Shown: in pieces, positions 19,160-27,649 of the stretch
How the letters are laid out: every line of letters starts with the position of its first letter
Position numbering within the stretch: position 1 is the stretch's first letter
NCBI GenBank assembly: GCA_045866215.1
Contig: AP035880.1
Span: 3,844,001-3,908,000, forward strand
DNA: 64,000 nt
From: Croceivirga sp009797885
Lineage (GTDB): Bacteria > Bacteroidota > Bacteroidia > Flavobacteriales > Flavobacteriaceae
Direction of reading: 5' to 3'
Program-made: the position numbers and the translations under genes
Notes under the pieces: generated by a model
What the model was told of the DNA's origin: nothing
What the model saw: only the letters and a program-made list of their open reading frames with translations
The model's database searches: none

Positions 19160-19876
19160 ATGAACCAATTTCAAATAGAGACTGCCCAAAACGTAACTAT
19201 AGACCAAAACAGTTCCAATCTTGGGGAACGTATGTTGGCCTATATTATTGATAGTTTTGTAATTGTGGTCTATACGGTATTGGCGGTTTTATTTTTAGTG
19301 TATTTAAATGTGGACTTTGATGCCCTTTGGGCACTCTATCTCGTGGTCACCCTTCCTTCCTTTTTGTACTATCTCTTATTTGAGACCTTAACCGATGGTA
19401 AGACCATTGGTAAAGGATTGATGAACCTTAGGGTGGTGAAACTGGACGGTTCCAAACCAAATTTTGGGAACTATTTTGTCCGATGGATTTTAAGGATCAT
19501 TGATGTAAGCCTAACTTCCGGGGCAGCCGCCGTTGTTACTATTTTAATACGGGGCAATGGACAGCGGATAGGCGATATTGCGGCGGGGACCACGGTAATC
19601 AGTGAACGACAGCGGGTTCAATTAAAGGATACCATATTGAAGGAAATACCAAACGATTACCAACCCCAATTCCCCCAAGTCACTGTTTTTAGCGATAGTG
19701 AGATACAGACCGTAAAGGAACTTTATGAAAAGGCAAGGAAAAATGGCGACCATAACGTTATTGTTTCCCTGGATAAGCGATTAAAGGAGGTGATGGATGT
19801 TACTACCACTATAAAACCCATTGAATTTGTGGATGTGGTTATCAAGGATTACAACTACTATACCCAAAAGCTTTAA
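19160..19876 (+). CDS. RDD family membrane protein
   Basis: A 238-residue protein with an RDD domain: LGERMLAYIIDSFVIVVYTV at the first membrane segment (Arg and Asp visible), the second at about residues 55-75 (ALYLVVTLPSFLYYLLF), GKTIGKGLMNLRVVKLDG in between and a third segment near residue 125, then GQRIGDIAAGTTVI. The C-terminal ~80 residues are soluble. RDD proteins are of poorly known function, some linked to ion transport. It is transcribed divergently from the MoxR cluster with the start codons 36 bases apart, a common arrangement that suggests shared regulation. Confidence 0.88.
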   Translation: MNQFQIETAQNVTIDQNSSNLGERMLAYIIDSFVIVVYTVLAVLFLVYLNVDFDALWALYLVVTLPSFLYYLLFETLTDGKTIGKGLMNLRVVKLDGSKPNFGNYFVRWILRIIDVSLTSGAAAVVTILIRGNGQRIGDIAAGTTVISERQRVQLKDTILKEIPNDYQPQFPQVTVFSDSEIQTVKELYEKARKNGDHNVIVSLDKRLKEVMDVTTTIKPIEFVDVVIKDYNYYTQKL

Positions 19877-19879
19877 ATT

Positions 19880-20494
19880 GTGTTTTACCAAACCTTGGAC
19901 ATATTGGGTACCATTGCCTTTGCCGTTTCCGGGGTATTGGTCGCCATGGAAAAGAAACTGGATCTGTTCGGGGTCTTCATCATTGCTTTTGTAACGGCCA
20001 TTGGTGGAGGGACACTCCGGGATTTAATGATTGGAAATACTCCGGTGGTCTGGATGCGCGATGCCATTTATATGATTACCATTGGGGTTACCGTTGTTTT
20101 TGCCGTGCTGTTTGCAAGTCGATTGAAATATTTACGAAAGTCCCTGTTCCTGTTCGATACCCTAGGAATAGGTTTGTTTACCTTAATTGGTCTTGAAAAA
20201 GGTCTTGAAGCGGGATTATTACCTGTAATGTGTATTGCACTGGGCACGATGACCGCAAGTTTTGGCGGTGTGATCCGAGATATTTTATGTAATGAGATTC
20301 CCGTGATTTTCCGAAAGGAAATCTATGCTACGGCCTGTATTTTGGGAGGGGCAAGTTATTTTTTGTTCAACCTTATCAAAGTTCCCGAGAAGTATAGCTA
20401 TGTCTTGGCAATCCTTGTCGTAATTGTATTGCGCTTACTGGCCGTAAAATTTGGGATAGCATTGCCCAATATTTATCGGAAGGAAAAGGGTTAA
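19880..20494 (+). CDS. TRIC family cation channel (UPF0126)
   Basis: A 204-residue integral membrane protein with about seven segments and two repeats of the glycine-rich motif (AIGGGTLRDL near residue 35 and SFGGVIRDIL near 120), typical of bacterial trimeric intracellular cation channel homologues (YadS/UPF0126). It probably conducts monovalent cations across the inner membrane. Translation starts at GTG (19880), three bases after the RDD stop, so the two genes are very probably co-transcribed. Its stop overlaps the convergent isomerase gene by four bases (TTAA). Confidence 0.9.
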   Translation: MFYQTLDILGTIAFAVSGVLVAMEKKLDLFGVFIIAFVTAIGGGTLRDLMIGNTPVVWMRDAIYMITIGVTVVFAVLFASRLKYLRKSLFLFDTLGIGLFTLIGLEKGLEAGLLPVMCIALGTMTASFGGVIRDILCNEIPVIFRKEIYATACILGGASYFLFNLIKVPEKYSYVLAILVVIVLRLLAVKFGIALPNIYRKEKG

Positions 20495-21228
20495 AGAACC
20501 TCCGCTTTTAAGATGTAAACATTTTGCATGGGCCATTCCCCTTGGTCAATGGGAACCTGATTTATTTTATCCACAATGTCCATTCCTTCAATGACCCTTC
20601 CAAATGGGGTATAACTGCCATCCAAATGATAGGAGCCCGGTTTGGTCACTACAATAAAAAACTCATATGGAGAGGCCAGTTTATGTGGATTGTCACGTTC
20701 GCTACTGGGCATGGAAATGGTTCCTCGGTGGTGTTTGTGCCCCTTTCGGGTATCCGGAGGTAAAAGATAGCGACCTATAGCCTTTCTCTTTTTGCTCGTT
20801 TCACGGTCGTCCGAGTTTCCGCCCTGAATAATGAAATCCGGAACCACCCTGTGAAATTGGGTGTTGTCAAAATAGCCCTTTTTGGCCAGATAGATAAAAT
20901 TGGCCTTATGGTAGGGAACATTGTTGTAGAGTTGTATGGTAAACTTTCCCAAACTGGTCGTTAGTCTTACCTTATCCTCTTTTACGTTTTTGGCATAATC
21001 GAAAAAAAAGTCAATGGCATTTTCTTCGGTGAGTAAAAAAGGTTCATTTTCCTCTTCGATCAATGGCTGGGGTTTTTCCTCTTGAACTACCTTTTCATTA
21101 CCAGTTTCATCACTGACCTCTTTAAGGGCTTCCCCATTTGGTTTACCCGACTCTTTTTTTTCTTTCTCCCCACATCCTCCTAAAAAAAATAATAGTAAAC
21201 TTGCCAACAGTATTATTTTCTTCTCCAT
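20491..21228 (-). CDS. Cyclophilin-type peptidyl-prolyl isomerase lipoprotein
   Basis: Catalyses cis-trans isomerisation of Xaa-Pro bonds outside the cytoplasm. About 245 residues: lipoprotein signal (LLLFFLGGC), a low-complexity Glu/Lys-rich linker (to about residue 75) and a cyclophilin domain with NFIYLAKKGYFDNTQFHRV and IIQGG, the catalytic Arg falling in FHRV. The start at 21228 is chosen because the lipoprotein signal begins exactly there; the reading frame stays open further upstream but without signal-like character. The ATG shares two bases with the ATG of the divergent Nudix gene (palindrome CATG at 21226-21229). Confidence 0.9.
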   Translation of the reverse strand: MEKKIILLASLLLFFLGGCGEKEKKESGKPNGEALKEVSDETGNEKVVQEEKPQPLIEEENEPFLLTEENAIDFFFDYAKNVKEDKVRLTTSLGKFTIQLYNNVPYHKANFIYLAKKGYFDNTQFHRVVPDFIIQGGNSDDRETSKKRKAIGRYLLPPDTRKGHKHHRGTISMPSSERDNPHKLASPYEFFIVVTKPGSYHLDGSYTPFGRVIEGMDIVDKINQVPIDQGEWPMQNVYILKAEVL

Positions 21229-21868
21229 GGAATTTTCCCGTTTTAGTAAAACGATTGTAAAAATAAAAAATCTACCCTTGCCCGGGACAGCTTCCCATTT
21301 TAAGATGGAACCGGCCGTAAGAAAACAATTTAGGGAAGAAAGCACGATTGATGTAAAAAAAGCAAAACGTGCAGCCGTTATGGCCCTGTTTTATCCAAAG
21401 GAGAATAATGAGACACACTTGCTGCTTATGCTGCGGAATACCTATCCAGGAGTACATTCCAATCAAATTGGATTTCCGGGGGGTAAGGTTGAGGATACCG
21501 ATTCCGACCTATTGGTAACGGCCAAACGGGAGACCTTTGAAGAGGTGGGAATCCTTCCGGAAGATATAGAAATGGTGAAGCCTTTGACCGAAGTTTATAT
21601 TCCACCAAGTAATTTTTTGGTCAAACCATTCCTGGGACTGTATTCCAAGGTAAAACCTTTTAAATTGGACCCCGTGGAAGTAGAGGCGTTGGTTGAGGTG
21701 AAACTGGTGGATTTTTTGGATAACAGCAACCTAATGCAGCAGTATTTAACAACTTCCTACGCCCACAAAATTTTGGTACCGGCCTTTAAACTAAATGGTT
21801 ACACGGTTTGGGGTGCTACGGCCATGATGTTAAGCGAAATAAAGGATTTGGTGCAAAAAGTGGTTTAG
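21227..21868 (+). CDS. Nudix hydrolase, CoA diphosphatase-like
   Basis: A 213-residue Nudix hydrolase likely to split CoA or its derivatives into phosphopantetheine and 3',5'-ADP. The Nudix box is visible as GGKVEDTD...AKRETFEEVGI, and it is preceded by LLMLRNTYPGVHSNQIGFP, which fits the CoA-specific upstream motif of this subgroup. The N-terminus (KIKNLPLPGTASHFKM) matches what I recall of flavobacterial homologues, so the ATG at 21227 is probably real although it shares bases with the divergent isomerase start. The next gene begins 38 bases later on the same strand. Confidence 0.88.
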   Translation: MEFSRFSKTIVKIKNLPLPGTASHFKMEPAVRKQFREESTIDVKKAKRAAVMALFYPKENNETHLLLMLRNTYPGVHSNQIGFPGGKVEDTDSDLLVTAKRETFEEVGILPEDIEMVKPLTEVYIPPSNFLVKPFLGLYSKVKPFKLDPVEVEALVEVKLVDFLDNSNLMQQYLTTSYAHKILVPAFKLNGYTVWGATAMMLSEIKDLVQKVV

Positions 21869-21906
21869 TGCCTATTTTGTAAATTAGCCCTTGGCATAGG
21901 AGCAGT

Positions 21907-22719
21907 ATGGATCTTTTTAAGAAAACCCCTTTCGGACACAACCTTTTTTTAAAAAAGTGGTTAATACGTATTATGGGCTTAATAACCCATTCCAGGTACA
22001 AAGGGTTCAACAAGCTGGAAATTGAAGGCTCGGATATCATTAGGAGTCTCCCCGAAAAGAACGTACTTTTTGTTAGTAACCATCAGACTTACTTTGCCGA
22101 TGTAGTGGCCATGTTCCATGTTTTTAATGCCGCTTTGAGCGGTAGGGAGGATAACATTAAGAACATTCTCTATCTCTGGAATCCCAAATTGAATATCTAT
22201 TATGTAGCGGCAAAGGAGACCATGAAGAAGAGCGTGTTGGCCAAAATATTGGCGTATGCCGGTTCCATAAGCATTGAACGTACATGGAGGGCAGATGGAA
22301 AGGAAGTAAACAGACCTGTAAAGTTCAGTGATATTTCAAATATTGGGACTGCTTTGGCGGATGGTTGGGTGATTACCTTTCCCCAAGGAACCACCAGACC
22401 ATGGAAACCTTTACGAAAAGGTACTGCCCATATCATCAAAAAATACAAACCCATTGTGGTTCCTGTTGTAATTGATGGTTTTAGAAGGTCTTTTGATAAA
22501 AAAGGACTATACATCAAAAAGAAGGGAATTCTGCAATCCATGCTTATAAAGCAGCCCTTGGAAATAGATTACGACAATGAGTCCATTGATCAGATCATTG
22601 AAAAGTTGGAATATGCCATTGAACAGCACCCTTCATTCCTTCATGTAATACCACAAGAGGAATTGGCCGCGTACGAAGCGGACCACCAAAAAAGGCGCTA
22701 CAGCTATAAGGGAAACTAA
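21907..22719 (+). CDS. 1-acyl-glycerol-phosphate acyltransferase (PlsC-like)
   Basis: A 270-residue acyltransferase of the PlsC/LPLAT superfamily, acting in phospholipid synthesis at the inner membrane. Visible motifs are SNHQTYFADVVAM (block I), a block III-like FPQGTTRPW and the later VPVVIDGF (block IV). Block I has five residues between His and Asp (H-x5-D) instead of the usual H-x4-D, so either the spacing differs in this subfamily or the catalytic Asp is displaced. It lies 38 bases after the Nudix gene. Its stop overlaps the convergent minus-strand gene by four bases (CTAA). Confidence 0.83.
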   Translation: MDLFKKTPFGHNLFLKKWLIRIMGLITHSRYKGFNKLEIEGSDIIRSLPEKNVLFVSNHQTYFADVVAMFHVFNAALSGREDNIKNILYLWNPKLNIYYVAAKETMKKSVLAKILAYAGSISIERTWRADGKEVNRPVKFSDISNIGTALADGWVITFPQGTTRPWKPLRKGTAHIIKKYKPIVVPVVIDGFRRSFDKKGLYIKKKGILQSMLIKQPLEIDYDNESIDQIIEKLEYAIEQHPSFLHVIPQEELAAYEADHQKRRYSYKGN

Positions 22720-23357
22720 ACTTCCAGTTTCTTTAACTCGCGATAATTGTTGTTCAATCGTTTGAGAAGAATTCCGTACAACAATCGATAAAACAACCAA
22801 AGAAGGAAGCCACAAAATGCAATAAACAACAACAAGCTCAAGCCTACCAAAAACCAAATGAGAAGACTGTTGTCCGCTTCCGCAATCTTCTCGGTCATAT
22901 TTAGGGTGGTATCATATTTTGCAAACTCAATAAAGACCACAATCATCATAAGGGCGAAAACCCCAAGGTTGAACCAAACATATTGCATTACCGTTTTTCG
23001 GGTAGAAATGATGCTTTTCATGAGTTCCCGTGCAGAAGCCGTAACATGTATCCTTTTGAAGTTTTTATAGAACTTTACAATAAAGTACACCAGTGCTATA
23101 TATCTTAGGATTTCAAGACTTAATTCCAGGTTCTGAAAAAGCCTGGCGCCATCGGAGTTCAATTTTTCGCCTTGTATGGGCAAAAAGAAAAGTGAAATCC
23201 AAAAGACAAATTCCGCAATACTGATGTAGAATATCCATTTGACCAAGGAACTGGATTTTTTCCAGATCATTTTATAGATTTCTTCATAGCTCAACTTAGG
23301 AAGCTGCTCTCCTTGTTTTTGCCAGTCTTTTTTTAAGAGTTCCAATTCATCCATCAT
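22716..23357 (-). CDS. Membrane protein, possible sigma-factor partner
   Basis: Family not recognised. The 213-residue protein has a soluble N-terminal helix (residues 1-35, starting MDELELLKKDWQKQ), a pair of membrane segments near 38-62 and 85-100, and a second pair near 130-190. It lies four bases after a sigma-factor gene on the same strand. A cytosolic N-terminal helix with following membrane segments is compatible with a membrane-bound anti-sigma factor, but no zinc-binding or other anti-sigma motif is visible, so this role is only inferred from position. Confidence 0.65.
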   Translation of the reverse strand: MMDELELLKKDWQKQGEQLPKLSYEEIYKMIWKKSSSLVKWIFYISIAEFVFWISLFFLPIQGEKLNSDGARLFQNLELSLEILRYIALVYFIVKFYKNFKRIHVTASARELMKSIISTRKTVMQYVWFNLGVFALMMIVVFIEFAKYDTTLNMTEKIAEADNSLLIWFLVGLSLLLFIAFCGFLLWLFYRLLYGILLKRLNNNYRELKKLEV

Positions 23358-23361
23358 GATA

Positions 23362-23856
23362 CTAAGGATTTAGTATGGTTCTTAGTTTGTTTTTTACCCG
23401 GTTCATTTTAACCCTGGCGTTTACTTCGGTAATACCCAGAGTTTCTGAGATTTCGGTATAGTTCTTATCTTCCAGATACAGGAAAACCAATGCTTTTTCA
23501 ATATCTCCCAATTGTTTTACGGCATTGTACATCAACTTTAGTTGCCGTTCTTGTGTATCGTCATATTCGTCTGCCCTTATCTTGAAAATTACGGAATCGT
23601 AATCTTGGGTCGCGACCCGTCTTTTCGATTTGCGATATAAGGTAATGGCCGTATTCAGTGCCACACGGTACATCCATGTGCTAAATTTGGAATCTCCCCT
23701 AAATTTTGGGTATGCCTTCCAAAGCTGGATGGTGATTTCTTGGAACAGGTCATTATGGGAATCCCTGTCATGGGTATAAAGACTGCATACCTTGTGAACA
23801 ATATTTTGGTTGTTCTCCAGCTCCGTCACAAATTGATGTTCCAGTTCCTTGTTCAC
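23362..23856 (-). CDS. ECF-type RNA polymerase sigma factor
   Basis: A 164-residue sigma-70 family factor with region 2 (HNDLFQEITIQLWKAYPKFR, then FSTWMYRVALNTAI, residues about 35-75) and region 4 (DIEKALVFLYLEDKNYTEISETLGIT, a helix-turn-helix, residues about 117-160). No region 1 or 3 is present, as expected for ECF factors. It is followed four bases later by the gene of a membrane protein that may control it. The downstream regulon cannot be told from the window. Confidence 0.92.
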   Translation of the reverse strand: MNKELEHQFVTELENNQNIVHKVCSLYTHDRDSHNDLFQEITIQLWKAYPKFRGDSKFSTWMYRVALNTAITLYRKSKRRVATQDYDSVIFKIRADEYDDTQERQLKLMYNAVKQLGDIEKALVFLYLEDKNYTEISETLGITEVNARVKMNRVKNKLRTILNP

Positions 23857-23924
23857 TAGTGGTTGGTAGAATTTATAGATTAGTAGTCCTTATTGCAATT
23901 TTGTTACAGTTGGGGACAACAAGT

Positions 23925-24135
23925 TCAAGCCCTGCCGACGTCCAATTCCAAAATGGTGTGGAGGAATACATTGGCCAGATTTTCCATGGCATACTCCTTT
24001 GGGGAATGTCGGATTCCCCCTTTCCCGAGTAAAAATGGCATTCCCGTGGGTGCGATCAATGCCATATCCTGGGCATCATGGTCTGATGCACGGGAATTTT
24101 TTAAACTGGACAAGTCCAATTTTTGCGCCGATTTT
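23925..24135 (-). pseudogene. C-terminal remnant of an M20 Zn-dependent hydrolase
   Basis: The minus-strand reading frame here encodes about 70 residues that look like the end of an allantoate amidohydrolase / N-carbamoyl amino acid hydrolase type M20 enzyme: SDHDAQDMALIAPTGMPF, then GGIRHSPKEYAMENLANVFLHTILELD. In intact enzymes this segment carries the metal or substrate-binding His. Nothing of the N-terminal ~330 residues is present. The similarity begins right after the stop codon of the neighbouring M20 gene, in another frame. It looks like the remnant of a deleted tandem gene. The frame stays open upstream into the neighbour, but that part is a shadow. Confidence 0.7.
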
Positions 24136-25563
24136 TCATTTTCTATAATCAAGCGCCGGTGCTCGGTTACCAACAAGGGGCTCGTACACAAAATCACTGC
24201 CCCTTCTTTCTTCAAACTCGGCTTTGGCCTTTTCAATCAACGAGATATCGGAAAACAGGTCTATTGCCGTTGCCGTCAGTGTTTTTGAGGCTACCATCAT
24301 CCCTTTTTTCCCTATACTCATGCCTCCGGAAGCCACTGCCTGCCAACTATGGGCCGGTGTTCCGGGCACCCACGTTGCAGCACCGAAACCTACCGTTGGA
24401 ACCACAAAACTCACATCACCAACATCTGTGGAACCATAGGCCCTTGCCGTTTCCTTAAAAGGCTGTACCTCCATTGCAACCATTTCATTGAGCTCTTGTT
24501 GTCCTAAGCTCAAGGCAATCTTCTCTGCGAAGGCCCTTTCTTCCGGAGTATAGGTAATGCCACCTATTGCCGATAAATTGCTATGGACCAATTTTTGGAG
24601 TACCAGGTTGGGGAGTAGCTCATGGACCCCATTTACAACTTCATAAGTCATTGTGGTGCCCGTTCCCAGGGCAGCACCTTCCCCTGCTTTTACTATTCGA
24701 CTAAAAATATCCCGAACCACATCCCTTCTATTGTGTCTTGCATAATAGTACACTTCGGCAAAATCCGGAACTACATTGGGTGCCTTACCGCCATCCGTGA
24801 TCACATAATGGATACGCGCTTCCTGGGGGATGTGCTCCCGCATCATATTGACCATTACATTCATGGCCTCAACACCATCCAGGGCACTCCTTCCCATTTG
24901 TGGTGCCCCCGCGGCATGTGCCGAGATTCCCTTAAAGCGGAATTTTGCAGAAATGTTTGCCAATGCAGCAGCGGCACTGGCCGCATTCTGGGAACTGGGA
25001 TGCCAATGCAGGGCAATGTCAACATCACTAAAAACCCCTTCCCTGGACATATATACTTTGGCGCCTCCACCTTCCTCCGCTGGACAACCATAGAAACGGA
25101 TGGTTCCCTTTGAACCTGAAGCCTTCAACCAATCCTTCACCGCAATGGCAGCCCCTGCCGAGGCAGTCCCAAACAAGTGATGGCCGCAGGCATGACCGGC
25201 AACCCCTCCTGCGGATTTCTTTTCCGGTACAGCCTGTTGTGATAGCCCTGGTAGGGCGTCATACTACCCCAAAATGGCAATAACAGGGCTTCCTTTTCCA
25301 TATTCCGCGACAAAAGCCGTTGGAATTTCGGCGATACCCTTCGTAACGGTAAAACCTGCATCGGAAAGGGTTTTCTGCAATAATGCAGCACTTTTTTCTT
25401 CTTGATACCCCATTTCTGCCCAATTCCAGATTTGTAGGGCAATTTCGCCATACGTTTCTGTTTTATCATCCAAACCTTTTAAGGCTTCGGCTTTGGCTTT
25501 TTGCGCGTTTATTGAAAAAACCGATAGGAGTAGTGCTAGGTGCAATGAAACTATCCTTCTCAT
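24136..25563 (-). pseudogene. M20 amidohydrolase (AbgB-like) broken by a stop codon
   Basis: One reading frame of about 475 codons would encode a secreted M20 family amidohydrolase: signal peptide (LALLLSVFSINAQ), PVIAILG, then an in-frame TAG at 25264-25266 followed directly by YDALPGLSQQ, and further on AGHACGHHLFG (metal-binding) and GCPAEEGGGAK (catalytic Glu). Family members read GEYDALPG at the break, so a single G to T change (GAG to TAG) explains it. The frame is otherwise open to a normal C-terminus (VGNRAPALDYRK). The two halves cannot function separately: the first lacks all active-site motifs. Sequencing error or suppression is possible but less likely. Confidence 0.85.
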
Positions 25564-25638
25564 TTCGTGTTCTCTTTTTAATGTTTTTAAATATACTAAA
25601 ATGAATTTCCAGTGGCCATATCACCACCCCCAATTGTG

Positions 25639-25646
25639 TACTTTTG
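25639..25646 (+). promoter_or_regulatory. -7 box for the NADH dehydrogenase gene
   Basis: TACTTTTG is a full match to TAnnTTTG and lies 17 bases before the start codon at 25664. A clear TTG -33 element at the usual distance is not seen. Confidence 0.5.
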
Positions 25647-25663
25647 CACTTTAAAATTTAAGA

Positions 25664-26953
25664 ATGAACATTCCTCAGTCCAGTTTTAAAAGGGTGATTA
25701 TTATTGGTGGTGGTTTTGCGGGAATTGCTTTGGCCAAAAAATTAAGCCAACAAGAGTTTCAAGTGGTGTTGATGGACAAGAACAACTATCATACCTTCCA
25801 ACCCTTGTTGTATCAAGTATCAACTGGTGGCTTGGAGCCAGATTCCATTGCGTACCCGATCCGGAAGGTACTTCAGGGATATCCCCACTTTTATTTTCGT
25901 CTGACCGAGGTCACGGGTATAGACTCCGAGAGCAATACGGTCCACACCACCATAGGCGACTTGAAGTTTGATTATTTGATCGTGGCCACGGGAACACGAA
26001 CCAATTATTTTGGTAATGAATCCATTACCCAAAATAGTATGGCCATGAAAACAATTCCCCAATCGCTGAATTTAAGAAGTCTTATCCTCGAGAATTTTGA
26101 ACAGGCCTTATTGACGGACGATCTTCATGAACGCGAGGCCCTGATGAACTTTGTCATTGTAGGTGGAGGGCCAACCGGAGTTGAACTTGCAGGAGCTTTG
26201 GCCGAAATTAAAAAGGGAATCCTACCAAAGGACTATCCCGACTTGGATACACGAAGGGCCCAAATAAATTTGGTTCAAGGTGCCGATCGCCTGTTACCGG
26301 CAATGAGTGAAATTGCCTCCAAGAAAGCGGAGGACTTTTTGGAAAATCTGGGGGTAAATGTTTGGAAGGATATTCGAGTGACGGAGTATGATGGCAAGGT
26401 AGCCACGACAGATCAAGATACCAGCTTTGAGACAGCAACCTTAATTTGGGCGGCAGGCGTACAAGCGGTAACCATTAAGGGGTTGGATGCTGAAAAGCTT
26501 TTGTCTGTGTCAAAACGATTGCTGGTCAACGAATACAATCAAGTAAAAGGGTTTGAGCATATCTTCGCCATTGGTGATGTTGCGGAAATGGTTTCCGAGA
26601 AATACCCCAATGGGCATCCCATGATGGCCCAACCTGCCATACAACAAGGTAGGCTTTTAGGGGAAAATTTGGTACGGCTTCAACAAGGGAAACCGTTACA
26701 GCCCTTTACCTATAGGGATAAGGGTAGCATGGCCACCATTGGAAGGAACAAGGCTGTGGCCGATTTGCCAAAATTCAAGTTTCAAGGAGTTTTTGCCTGG
26801 TTTGTGTGGATGTTTGTCCACCTTTACTTTTTGATCGGTTTTCGAAATCGATTGGTGGTTTTCATTAATTGGGTATATAATTATGTGAAGTTTGATCGCG
26901 AAGCACGACTCATTATACGGCCCTTTAAAGACAATAACGAAACGGCGCGGTAA
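25664..26953 (+). CDS. ndh: Type II NADH:quinone oxidoreductase
   Basis: A 429-residue flavoprotein that passes electrons from NADH to menaquinone without pumping protons. The FAD dinucleotide motif IIIGGGFAGIALAKKL is at the N-terminus and the NADH motif FVIVGGGPTGVELAGAL near residue 166. The FAD-closing motif IFAIGDVAEM is near 305 and the quinone-binding region AQPAIQQG near 324. The C-terminus carries a hydrophobic amphipathic stretch (FAWFVWMFVHLYFLIGF), the usual membrane anchor for this class. It stands alone between unrelated genes. Confidence 0.93.
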   Translation: MNIPQSSFKRVIIIGGGFAGIALAKKLSQQEFQVVLMDKNNYHTFQPLLYQVSTGGLEPDSIAYPIRKVLQGYPHFYFRLTEVTGIDSESNTVHTTIGDLKFDYLIVATGTRTNYFGNESITQNSMAMKTIPQSLNLRSLILENFEQALLTDDLHEREALMNFVIVGGGPTGVELAGALAEIKKGILPKDYPDLDTRRAQINLVQGADRLLPAMSEIASKKAEDFLENLGVNVWKDIRVTEYDGKVATTDQDTSFETATLIWAAGVQAVTIKGLDAEKLLSVSKRLLVNEYNQVKGFEHIFAIGDVAEMVSEKYPNGHPMMAQPAIQQGRLLGENLVRLQQGKPLQPFTYRDKGSMATIGRNKAVADLPKFKFQGVFAWFVWMFVHLYFLIGFRNRLVVFINWVYNYVKFDREARLIIRPFKDNNETAR

Positions 26954-26977
26954 GGCTTATTTTGACCAAATGGAACC

Positions 26978-27544
26978 CTAGTCCTTTATTTTTGTTGGAA
27001 TGTCCTCATCATATTTCAAGGACCATCGAGAGCCGTACACATCCTCGTATTCGATTTCAAAATGAAACTCAATTTCATGGAGAAGGTTTAAGAATCTTTT
27101 GAAGTCAGGGGAATTATCAAATGAGGCGAATTCCGTGGTTGAGTTTGCCGGAATCAATATTCCTTCGGCCACCGTACTGTATAAATAGTGGGTGGTATCC
27201 AAAAACGTATTGGATTTGGAAATGTGCCTAAAAAAGTCATCCGTCCTATTGAAATGTTGGTCGTTTTTTGTGGAGATGGTGACTTTTTTTAGTAAAGCTG
27301 GCCCAATACCATCATTGCCGATGACCATATTATGTTTTCCCGGAGAATCATCAAACCATTGACTTAAATAGGGCATGACCGTGGCACTATGCTGTTTTTG
27401 CATAAGTTTATTTTCTTCCCGGGCCAAGTAGGATTGATAGAGCAATGCAATTAAGGATATTACACTGATAAAAAAGGCCGAAATGCTAAGGACCCGGTCC
27501 GTGGACCATGTGGAGGTCCGCTTATTTTTGGATTTTTTCGCCAC
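26978..27544 (-). CDS. Hypothetical single-pass membrane protein
   Basis: Function unknown. The 188-residue product has a basic N-terminus (KKSKNKRTS), one membrane segment (ISAFFISVISLIALLYQSYLA, residues about 24-45) and a soluble C-terminal domain, probably beta-rich, with the motif NDGIGPALLKKVTIS that occurs in proteins with an immunoglobulin-like or carbohydrate-binding fold; this is not strong evidence. The gene is monocistronic on the minus strand between ndh (convergent) and xerD. Confidence 0.6.
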   Translation of the reverse strand: MAKKSKNKRTSTWSTDRVLSISAFFISVISLIALLYQSYLAREENKLMQKQHSATVMPYLSQWFDDSPGKHNMVIGNDGIGPALLKKVTISTKNDQHFNRTDDFFRHISKSNTFLDTTHYLYSTVAEGILIPANSTTEFASFDNSPDFKRFLNLLHEIEFHFEIEYEDVYGSRWSLKYDEDIPTKIKD

Positions 27545-27649
27545 AAATGAATTTTGTTTTCAACGTTTTAAAGATAAGAAGCAGGGGGTAATCACAAAAA
27601 ACAAAAGCTGGGTATGGCCACTTTACTGCCAAAAAAAGGCCATTACCAA

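Noticed and set aside
23893..24458. Plus-strand frames over the M20 pseudogene region
   Set aside because: They overlap the clearly homologous minus-strand M20 sequence and have no domain, signal or plausible start context.
24861..25469. Alternative minus-strand frames across the nonsense codon of the M20 gene
   Set aside because: The two halves of the M20 gene are in the same frame, so no frameshift is needed. The overlapping frames are shadows.
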